Below, piece by piece: positions 7,234-12,426 of a DNA stretch of 12,426 nucleotides. Below the pieces are notes generated by a model. That model was not told where the DNA came from. It saw nothing but the letters and a program-made list of their open reading frames with translations, and did not search any database. The first letter of the stretch is position 1. Every line of letters begins with the position of its first letter. A program made the position numbers and the translations under genes. The stretch lies in assembly GCA_937958285.1 (NCBI GenBank), contig CALFXQ010000447.1, positions 1 through 12,426 on the forward strand. The letters run 5' to 3'. Source of the stretch: an uncultured Fusibacter sp. (lineage in GTDB: Bacteria > Bacillota > Clostridia > Peptostreptococcales > Acidaminobacteraceae).

Positions 7234-7247
7234 CACTTTAAAAGAGA

Positions 7248-7270
7248 ACCCCGAATCCATTCGGGTTTTT
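7248..7270 (+). terminator. Second tandem terminator
   Basis: CCCGAA (7250-7255) and TTCGGG (7260-7265) form a stem with loop TCCA, followed by TTTTTATTTG. It insulates the EF-G-like gene from the peptide-protease unit, so the latter needs its own promoter. Confidence 0.82.
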
Positions 7271-7301
7271 ATTTGTGGAAAATTCTGATATCGTATGAAT
7301 A

Positions 7302-7329
7302 ACTTATCGATTAAGGGAATCGCATAAGT
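7302..7329. promoter_or_regulatory. 28-bp imperfect inverted repeat before the peptide-protease operon
   Basis: ACTTATCGATT (7302-7312) mirrors AATCGCATAAGT (7318-7329) around a 5-base centre AAGGG, with one extra base in the right arm. It lies 28 bases before the peptide start codon, inside the likely 5' leader or promoter. No strong promoter boxes are seen near it; TTGTGG (7273-7278) with TATGAA (7294-7299) is a weak candidate. It could be an operator, for example for the nearby HTH regulator, or an mRNA stem-loop. Confidence 0.5.
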
Positions 7330-7357
7330 AGACAGCAGAAAAATAGGGGGGATTCTT

Positions 7358-7486
7358 ATGAAAAGAGCATTAGCACTTGTACTTGTTGTGATTGGCATTT
7401 CTAGTTTGTGTTTTGCAGCACCAGAAGATATGATTTATCGTCCGCGTGCGGTAGAACCTATACCAGTCGCATGTTCACAGAATTAG
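7358..7486 (+). CDS. Small secreted peptide precursor (42 residues), candidate signal peptide
   Basis: A short reading frame of 42 codons plus TAG. The product starts MKR, continues with a hydrophobic stretch (ALALVLVVIGISSL) and the likely signal-peptidase I site CFA|A after residue 20. That would release a 22-residue peptide beginning APEDM and ending PVACSQN. The ribosome site is AGGGGGG (7345-7351), 6 bases before the ATG. Only 7 bases separate the stop from the protease ATG, and the stop codon is part of the protease ribosome site, so the two are almost certainly co-expressed. I recognise no family. Size and export signal are like PapR- or NprX-type pheromone precursors. It could also be a protease cofactor, a processed antimicrobial peptide or a fortuitous leader peptide. 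The signal-peptide reading is strong; the function is inference. Confidence 0.7.
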   Translation: MKRALALVLVVIGISSLCFAAPEDMIYRPRAVEPIPVACSQN

Positions 7487-7490
7487 GAGG
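7485..7490 (+). promoter_or_regulatory. Protease ribosome binding site overlapping the peptide stop codon
   Basis: AGGAGG lies 3 bases before ATG 7494, and its first two bases belong to the TAG of the 42-codon gene. The spacing is short. A ribosome terminating on the small gene would be placed on this site, as expected for translational coupling. Confidence 0.7.
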
Positions 7491-7493
7491 GCC

Positions 7494-9380
7494 ATGAAAT
7501 TGAAAAATCCAATACAAAAGTATTTGGCGTGGATCCTATCGGCTATTATGCTATTCGCTGGCTTTGGGACACCTCAAGTTGCCTTTGCAGATCAGAGCAA
7601 GAGCATGATTCAAGGCGAGTTCATTATCGCCCTAGAAAATGATGGCAATGGCGATATAAGCATTCGCAGTGTAGAGGGCAGTAACCACGATCAGGTTTTT
7701 AAAGCAAATGGCTTCAATATTAAAGGTGCACTTCACAATCCGTCGATTGCAAACAATAAAGGTATCAATATGCAGCAACAAAAGGCCGATGTGCTTCGTA
7801 CAATGGGCTATGTATACCTTTTAGACTATAAAGGCAAATATACATCCTATAGTCAAGCTGAAGCGGCAATAAGAAAGACGCTTCAAGGGAAGGGCATAAA
7901 AATCAAGTACATTGAGCCCAACTATAGACTATATGCAACTGGCGATTATCGTGCCGCAATGCACACAAGCCAGCAATGGCATTACAATATGATAAAGGCG
8001 CCGGAAGCTTGGCAGGTGACTCAGGGATATAGCGCGGTCAAGATTGCAGTGTTAGATACGGGTATTGATCACAATCATCCGAGCTTGAAGAACTTTGTCA
8101 ACACGAGCTTGGCAAAAAACTTCACATCAGAATCACTAACAGATACAATGGACCGCCAAGGTCATGGCACGCATGTTGCGGGAACAATAGCAAGTTATGG
8201 CGTTGTGTCTGGTGTTATGAAAAACGCTTCTCTCATACCTGTTAAGGTGTTGGGCGACGATGGTTCAGGCACATTGTACGGTATTGAACAAGGGATCTTG
8301 TACGCATCCGAAATGGGTGCGGATGTGATCAACATGTCGCTTGGTGGCGGCGGTTATGCACAAAGTATGGCGGATGCTTGCCGCGTGGCGCATCAAAGAG
8401 GCACTGTTGTGGTTGCTGCTACAGGCAATGATGGCGCTGGAACTGTTTCTTATCCGGGCGCTTATCCCTATGTTATTGGTGTAGGTTCAGTGACAGAGAC
8501 CAAAGTGAGATCGAGCTTTTCTAACTATGGTACAGGCCTAGATATCATGGCACCTGGAAGCAATATTTACTCAACATCGCCGGGTGCACAATATAAGGTG
8601 CTTTCTGGTACGTCCATGGCAACGCCACATGTTGCTGGCGTGTGTGGCCTAATTCGTTCTGTAAACAAACAGTTAAGCGCACAACAAGTAGAAGAGATTA
8701 TTAAGAGTACAGCACAACCTGCTGGGAGCTCAAATCAATATGGAAGCGGCATTGTAAATGCTTATCAAGCGGTGCTAAAAGCGCGTGGTGATGATTTACC
8801 CGTCGATAAAAAGACAACAGTTACTGCAAGTGTAGATAAAAATACCCTGTATGTTGGCGAACGCGTTACGGCGACGGCGACAGTAAAAGACTCATACGGT
8901 GCGGTTTTACCGGGGGCGACGGTAAGCTGGCAATTGACAAAGCCCAATGGCACCAGCCAGCAAGTAAATGCCGTAACTGGTGCAAATGGCACTGCCACCT
9001 ATACCTATACAGCCACGACTCAAGACACAATCGGTCTGTATCAGCTAAAAGCAGATGTCACTTTATCTGGATATCAGAGCAGCACAGCATCTACACAATT
9101 TGAGATTGCTAAAGAGGCGAGCGAAGTTACCGTAACGGGTTACAGCTTTGCCGAACGCACGCGTTGGATCTCGAGTTACTATGGCTATCGCCTGTACAAT
9201 ACATCGGCCAAGATTTACATTCATCTATCCGATGGTACTAAATATCTGCACGGAAAAGAAACAGCATCATCTTGGAGTGCTTATCCATCAATCAGAAAAA
9301 CGATTAGCGGTGAGGCTGTTGCCAACTCTACTGGCGAATATATCAGCTATAGTCTCTCAATAAATATTGCACCGAGATAG
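7494..9380 (+). CDS. Secreted subtilisin-like serine protease (S8) with Ig-like C-terminal domains
   Basis: A 628-residue exported protease. Signal peptide: basic start, hydrophobic 11-25, cleavage after AFA at about residue 32. A prodomain of the I9 (inhibitor/chaperone) type spans about 38-147 and ends at IEPNYRLYA. The catalytic domain covers about 160-430, with Asp188 (VLDTGID), His224 (GHGTHVAGT), oxyanion Asn312 (ATGNDG) and Ser374 (GTSMATPHVAG), so all catalytic residues are present. Residues about 440-540 resemble a bacterial Ig-like (Big_1/invasin-type) domain, with VGERVTATATVKD and GATVSWQL. The last ~85 residues are another aromatic, beta-rich region without a recognised match. 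No sortase motif or S-layer domain is seen, so it is probably released or loosely wall-bound. It follows a 42-codon secreted-peptide gene by 7 bases and may process that peptide or peptides in the medium (inference). A bidirectional terminator follows. Confidence 0.93.
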   Translation: MKLKNPIQKYLAWILSAIMLFAGFGTPQVAFADQSKSMIQGEFIIALENDGNGDISIRSVEGSNHDQVFKANGFNIKGALHNPSIANNKGINMQQQKADVLRTMGYVYLLDYKGKYTSYSQAEAAIRKTLQGKGIKIKYIEPNYRLYATGDYRAAMHTSQQWHYNMIKAPEAWQVTQGYSAVKIAVLDTGIDHNHPSLKNFVNTSLAKNFTSESLTDTMDRQGHGTHVAGTIASYGVVSGVMKNASLIPVKVLGDDGSGTLYGIEQGILYASEMGADVINMSLGGGGYAQSMADACRVAHQRGTVVVAATGNDGAGTVSYPGAYPYVIGVGSVTETKVRSSFSNYGTGLDIMAPGSNIYSTSPGAQYKVLSGTSMATPHVAGVCGLIRSVNKQLSAQQVEEIIKSTAQPAGSSNQYGSGIVNAYQAVLKARGDDLPVDKKTTVTASVDKNTLYVGERVTATATVKDSYGAVLPGATVSWQLTKPNGTSQQVNAVTGANGTATYTYTATTQDTIGLYQLKADVTLSGYQSSTASTQFEIAKEASEVTVTGYSFAERTRWISSYYGYRLYNTSAKIYIHLSDGTKYLHGKETASSWSAYPSIRKTISGEAVANSTGEYISYSLSINIAPR

Positions 9381-9395
9381 ATCGATTAGAGTGAT

Positions 9396-9456
9396 TGCAT
9401 AAAAAAAGCTGAACGATTCGTAGCGACTACGATTGTTCAGCTTCTTTTTTTATGCA
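9396..9456. terminator. Bidirectional terminator between protease and regulator genes
   Basis: GCTGAACGATTCGTAG (9408-9423) pairs with CTACGATTGTTCAGC (9427-9441), with one mismatch and one bulge, around loop CGA. The stem is flanked by A7 on the left and T7 on the right, and the symmetry extends to TGCAT (9396-9400) and ATGCA (9452-9456). Each strand therefore reads stem then T-tract. The right end includes the last codons and stop of the leftward regulator gene. Confidence 0.92.
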
Positions 9457-10397
9457 TCGCGGGTAAACTGTATATGGTAAAGATCTTTGAGTACCGTTTG
9501 ATAATGGTCGATCAGGTGGTTGAGATTTTGGGCCTTTAAAAGCCCAAAGGCCTTGTCGAAATAACTGTTGTCGGCGCAGTCTAGGTGATGAGCGGCGATA
9601 CCGCAGCGATAATAGAGTAGGTAAAGTCCGTACAAGAGATCGTGCTCTAAGCAGAATGCGATACCCTCTGAAGCGGTTTGATAAGCCTGCTGGTGTTGGT
9701 CGCTAAGGTGGTAGTTATAGGCGAGGTTGATAAGTGTCTTTATGTACAAGCTTTTCTCTGAATGACTGAGATGTTTGTGTGCTTGACTTTTCTTTCTCAA
9801 AAACTCTAAAATCGCCGTGCTATCTTCTAATCGATGAATTTCTGCACATAAAACACCATAAAAGAGCAAGACCTTTTCTTCAAAATTGGATATCTGTTGT
9901 ATATCGAGCTGAGTCAGCGACAATTTTGAGTTGCTTTCTGTTAAGAGCTCCCAAAGCAATTGACTCGAGACCTCTTTGTCGTTGTGCTCTTGACTAAAAC
10001 CGAGTTTCAGTGCTTTTAGAAAGCGGGAGAAGAGCTTAGATTCTCTTGGGTTGAGCTGCGAGCTTTGACTGGGCGTTTCGCTGTGGAATTGTTCGATCAG
10101 CGATTCTAATGCCACCGTATCGCTTTTTAATAAGATGTGATCGAGTTTTTCGTAATAGCACATCAGGCGATTGGATATCTTACATTGATCTAAAATGTGA
10201 ATAAGGTTGACTTTGTATAAATCTGAGAGCACCTCTAAGGATTCGAATTTTGGTATTACGCTGCCGTTTTCTATGCGACGAAGCGTATCTGAGTTCATTC
10301 CCGTGCGCGTGCTCACGTCGAGCTGTGACAAGCCACAGCGCTTTCTAAGCGCTTTTAATCTCAGGCCAAAGGCTACACAATCATAGTTGACGAACAA
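9450..10397 (-). CDS. XRE-type HTH regulator with helical TPR-like C-terminus (RRNPP/Rgg-like)
   Basis: A 315-residue cytoplasmic regulator. Residues about 8-70 form an XRE/Cro helix-turn-helix (LRLKALRKRCGLSQ, then GMNSDTLRRIENGSVIP). The remaining ~240 residues are almost wholly helical, with pairs such as SLYIKTLINLAYNYHLSDQHQQAYQ followed by EGIAFCLEHD that read as TPR-like repeats. This is the architecture of RRNPP peptide-sensing regulators (PlcR, NprR, PrgX, Rgg). The start is TTG 10397, supported by AGGAGGTG (10402-10409) and the lack of a better start. It converges on the subtilisin gene, shares a terminator with it, and diverges from radA. A 42-codon secreted-peptide gene lies beyond the protease and is a candidate source of ligand. 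Repressor or activator mode cannot be told. It could instead be a solitary XRE regulator. Confidence 0.82.
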   Translation of the reverse strand: MFVNYDCVAFGLRLKALRKRCGLSQLDVSTRTGMNSDTLRRIENGSVIPKFESLEVLSDLYKVNLIHILDQCKISNRLMCYYEKLDHILLKSDTVALESLIEQFHSETPSQSSQLNPRESKLFSRFLKALKLGFSQEHNDKEVSSQLLWELLTESNSKLSLTQLDIQQISNFEEKVLLFYGVLCAEIHRLEDSTAILEFLRKKSQAHKHLSHSEKSLYIKTLINLAYNYHLSDQHQQAYQTASEGIAFCLEHDLLYGLYLLYYRCGIAAHHLDCADNSYFDKAFGLLKAQNLNHLIDHYQTVLKDLYHIQFTRDA

Positions 10398-10401
10398 ATC
10401 A

Positions 10402-10409
10402 CACCTCCT
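10402..10409 (-). promoter_or_regulatory. Ribosome binding site supporting a TTG start
   Basis: Minus-strand AGGAGGTG matches the anti-Shine-Dalgarno over eight bases and lies 4 bases before TTG 10397. No in-frame ATG or GTG lies nearby, so the TTG start is credible. It may limit the amount of regulator made. Confidence 0.8.
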
Positions 10410-10425
10410 GTATTCTTCTACCAGT

Positions 10426-10434
10426 ATTTTACCA
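10426..10434 (-). promoter_or_regulatory. Extended -10 promoter of the HTH regulator
   Basis: The minus strand reads TGG-TAAAAT, an extended -10 element (TGN plus a 5/6 TATAAT match). The -35 region 17 bases upstream is poor. The start would fall near 10419, giving a leader of about 20 bases. Confidence 0.5.
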
Positions 10435-10448
10435 TAAGATATGAGACG

Positions 10449-10477
10449 TTGCGACTCTCCTTTGCACTTGATACAAT
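10449..10477 (+). promoter_or_regulatory. Sigma-70/SigA-type promoter of radA-disA
   Basis: TTGCGA (10449-10454) and TACAAT (10472-10477) lie 17 bases apart, matching consensus at 4 and 5 of 6 positions. It reads into radA with a leader of about 26 bases and stands back to back with the regulator promoter, the -10 boxes about 40 bases apart. Confidence 0.65.
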
Positions 10478-10509
10478 AGGATTAGATAAACCCTAGAAAG
10501 GAAGCGAAT

Positions 10510-11856
10510 ATGGCAAAAAAGAAAAGTCGATTTGTGTGTCAGCAATGTGGTGCAATTGCCTCGAACTGGATGGGGAAATGCCCAGAGTGCGGTTCGTGGG
10601 ACAGCTATGTAGAAGAAGTAGAAGAAAAGAAGCACGGTGTGGTGCTAAAGAAGCAGGTACCTATATTATTAAAAGATGTGGTGTTTGATGAAGCCATTAG
10701 AACGCCTTCTGGATTAGAAGAATTAGATCTTGTGCTAGGTGGGGGCATCGTGCGTGGTTCCCTTATTCTTGTGGGTGGGGATCCGGGGATAGGAAAATCC
10801 ACACTGCTTTTGCAAGTGGCCCACAATGTTGCAAAGACTCAAAAGGTATTGTATGTTTCTGGCGAGGAAAGCCTTTCTCAAATCAAACTTCGCGCCGAAC
10901 GCGTTACCGATGCTCATGGACAAATGTATCTGCTGGCAGAAAACGAGATAGGACAGGTACTGAGTTCGCTAGATACCGTTTTGCCAGATATGTTGATCAT
11001 CGACTCCATTCAGACAATGTACGATGAAGGTATTACATCTGCCCCTGGAAGCGTGAGTCAAGTCAGAGAAATTACACATAAATTGATGTTGATTGCAAAG
11101 CAGCGCCAAATTGTGGTGTTTATTATCGGCCATGTAACCAAATCTGGTGCGATTGCAGGGCCGAAAGTATTGGAGCACATGGTCGATACGGTTTTGTATT
11201 TTGAGGGCGATAAAGGGAGTGTGTATCGCATGCTGCGGGCTGTTAAGAATAGATTTGGTTCCACCAACGAGATGGGCATATTCGAGATGCTTGAAGGTGG
11301 CTTATCGGGCATTCAAAATCCTTCAAAACTATTTATCGACAATAAACCCAAAGGCGCCTGTGGGTCGGTGGTCACTGCAAGCCTCGAAGGCACGCGTCCC
11401 ATACTCCTCGAGGTTCAAGCCCTTACAAGCGTTACGAATTACTCGTCGCCTAGGCGTTTGGCCATGGGTCTTGAATACAACAAACTCACCATTTTATTGG
11501 CAATACTAGAAAAGGTAGTAGGCATGCCGCTCCACGACATAGACGTGTATGTGAATCTGGTAGGGGGTGTAAGCATCTCTGAACCGGCTCTCGACCTTGC
11601 AGTGGCTGCAGCGATTGCATCTAGTCATCGCAACCGCCCCATTGCCGATGATGTGCTGATATTTGGGGAGGTCGGACTCACTGGTGAAGTGCGTTCGGTG
11701 AGCAATCCCGAACGCCGTGTAATGGAAGCGTCGCGTCTGGGGTTTAAAAAAATAATTTTGCCAAAATCACATGGTATTGAGAAAACAAAAACGGGTGAGG
11801 TGACTTTAATTGGGGTACATACCTTACAAGAGGCTTTGAAGTATATCTTCGAGTAA
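10510..11856 (+). CDS. radA: DNA repair protein RadA (Sms), branch-migration ATPase
   Basis: A 448-residue RecA-related, cytoplasmic DNA-dependent ATPase that helps process recombination intermediates. Domains in order: a zinc finger with Cys10, 13, 24 and 27 (CQQC...CPEC); RecA-like core with Walker A GGDPGIGKST (89-98), Walker B LIIDSIQT (Asp165) and the RadA signature KNRFG (246-250); then a Lon-protease-like C-terminal domain from about 285, with GGVSISEPALDLAVAAAIASS and FGEVGLTGEVRSV. Length is normal for the family. The ribosome site AGAAAGGAAG precedes ATG 10510. disA follows after 33 bases, the usual Bacillota arrangement. RadA is known to modulate DisA in Bacillus. Nothing unusual is seen. 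Confidence 0.97.
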   Translation: MAKKKSRFVCQQCGAIASNWMGKCPECGSWDSYVEEVEEKKHGVVLKKQVPILLKDVVFDEAIRTPSGLEELDLVLGGGIVRGSLILVGGDPGIGKSTLLLQVAHNVAKTQKVLYVSGEESLSQIKLRAERVTDAHGQMYLLAENEIGQVLSSLDTVLPDMLIIDSIQTMYDEGITSAPGSVSQVREITHKLMLIAKQRQIVVFIIGHVTKSGAIAGPKVLEHMVDTVLYFEGDKGSVYRMLRAVKNRFGSTNEMGIFEMLEGGLSGIQNPSKLFIDNKPKGACGSVVTASLEGTRPILLEVQALTSVTNYSSPRRLAMGLEYNKLTILLAILEKVVGMPLHDIDVYVNLVGGVSISEPALDLAVAAAIASSHRNRPIADDVLIFGEVGLTGEVRSVSNPERRVMEASRLGFKKIILPKSHGIEKTKTGEVTLIGVHTLQEALKYIFE

Positions 11857-11889
11857 TGTGTACTACAAATACCAAAATGGGAGGACGCT

Positions 11890-12426
11890 ATGCGCCCTAC
11901 AAGTCACAATAGGAATTTGATAGAAGTAATCAAGCTCATTGCACCAGGTACGCCTTTTAGAGAGGGACTAGAAAATGTTCTTCGCGCTAAAACAGGTGCC
12001 TTGATTGTACTTGGTGAGTCCGAAGAAATTCACCACCTATGTCACGGTGGCTTCGTAATTAATGCGCCCTTTAGCCCTTACAGCATCTACGAACTTTCTA
12101 AGATGGATGGTGCGGTTATTCTCAGCAAAGAGGCAGATAAGATTCTCTATGCCAATGTGGAGTTAAACCCAAACTCCTTAATTCCAACACTAGAAACAGG
12201 AATTCGCCATCGCACGGCTGAACGTGTCGCTAGACAGACAGAACATATCGTCGTTTCAATATCACAGCGAAGAAACATTGTAACGGTCTATTATGGTGAT
12301 TTAAAGTACATTCTTCAACAGACAAATCACCTGCTGACTAAGGCCAATCAGGCGATTCAAACACTAGACAAGTACCGGGCAACCCTCAATAGAGAGCTGG
12401 TAAACCTCAGCGTTCTAGAAATAGAA
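11890..12426 (+). CDS. disA: DNA integrity scanning protein DisA, diadenylate cyclase (3' end outside window)
   Basis: The first 179 residues of DisA, which joins two ATP into the second messenger c-di-AMP and senses branched DNA. The DAC domain is visible: Asp73-Gly-Ala (MDGAVILSK) and the Arg106-His-Arg-Thr motif in TGIRHRTAERVARQTE are both intact, so cyclase activity is expected. The start of the helical linker follows (LLTKANQAIQTLDKYR). The C-terminal DNA-binding HhH domain would lie beyond the window. The start ATG has GGGAGGA at 11879-11885. It is 33 bases after radA and probably in one operon with it. Confidence 0.96.
   Translation, partial: MRPTSHNRNLIEVIKLIAPGTPFREGLENVLRAKTGALIVLGESEEIHHLCHGGFVINAPFSPYSIYELSKMDGAVILSKEADKILYANVELNPNSLIPTLETGIRHRTAERVARQTEHIVVSISQRRNIVTVYYGDLKYILQQTNHLLTKANQAIQTLDKYRATLNRELVNLSVLEIE

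Noticed and set aside
7294..7309. PlcR-box-like sequence before the peptide gene
   Set aside because: Only the left half (TATGAATAAC) fits TATGNANNNNTNCATA; the right half does not match CATA, so no PlcR box is claimed.
7403..7420. Lipobox in the 42-residue peptide
   Set aside because: The residue before the Cys is Leu (SSLC), not Gly/Ala/Ser, so signal peptidase I cleavage after CFA is more likely than lipidation.
9450..10397. Prophage-type CI repressor
   Set aside because: It has an XRE HTH, but the C-terminus is a long helical repeat region rather than an S24 peptidase or short dimer domain, and no phage genes lie nearby.

Overview
The window looks like chromosomal DNA of a Bacillota (Firmicutes) bacterium, probably of the clostridial side. 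The reasons are the radA-disA gene pair, strong AGGAGG-type ribosome binding sites, TTGACA/TATAAT promoters, a secreted subtilisin, and an HTH-plus-helical-repeat regulator. This is inference from gene content; no ribosomal RNA or tRNA is present to place it. No insertion sequence, phage gene or CRISPR array is visible.

Positions 1-3915 read rightward as one tightly packed block. First comes the 3' part of rluF (23S rRNA pseudouridine synthase), whose N-terminus carries tandem heptapeptide repeats running off the window edge. It is followed by three genes that overlap by a few bases: an unusual Ser/Thr protein kinase with a zinc ribbon, a TerY-like von Willebrand A protein, and a PP2C phosphatase. 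Kinase + vWA + PP2C matches the TerY-P (phosphorylation) triad known from comparative genomics of tellurium/stress-response loci; no TerD-type gene is in the window. The leftward glutaminase gene glsA (3959-4867) converges on this block. Its intrinsic terminator lies inside the last codons of the phosphatase gene, and its promoter has perfect consensus boxes.

Divergent from glsA is an EF-G paralogue (5093-7171) with an altered GTPase switch motif, ended by two tandem intrinsic terminators. Next is the most suggestive region (about 7290-10440). A 42-residue secreted-peptide gene (7358-7486) sits immediately before a secreted subtilisin-like protease (7494-9380). A convergent XRE-type regulator with a long helical C-terminus (9450-10397) follows, the two converging on a shared bidirectional terminator. 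Short exported peptide + secreted protease + HTH/TPR-like regulator resembles RRNPP-type peptide signalling (PlcR/PapR, NprR/NprX, Rgg). I propose it as a candidate signalling system; no direct link between the three parts can be proved from sequence alone.

Divergent from the regulator, radA (10510-11856) and the start of disA (11890 to the window end) form the conserved pair that links recombination repair/DNA integrity to c-di-AMP synthesis. No gene-free stretch exceeds 300 bases. The longest gaps are 4868-5092 (divergent promoters, 5' leader) and 7172-7357 (two terminators and a 28-bp inverted repeat).
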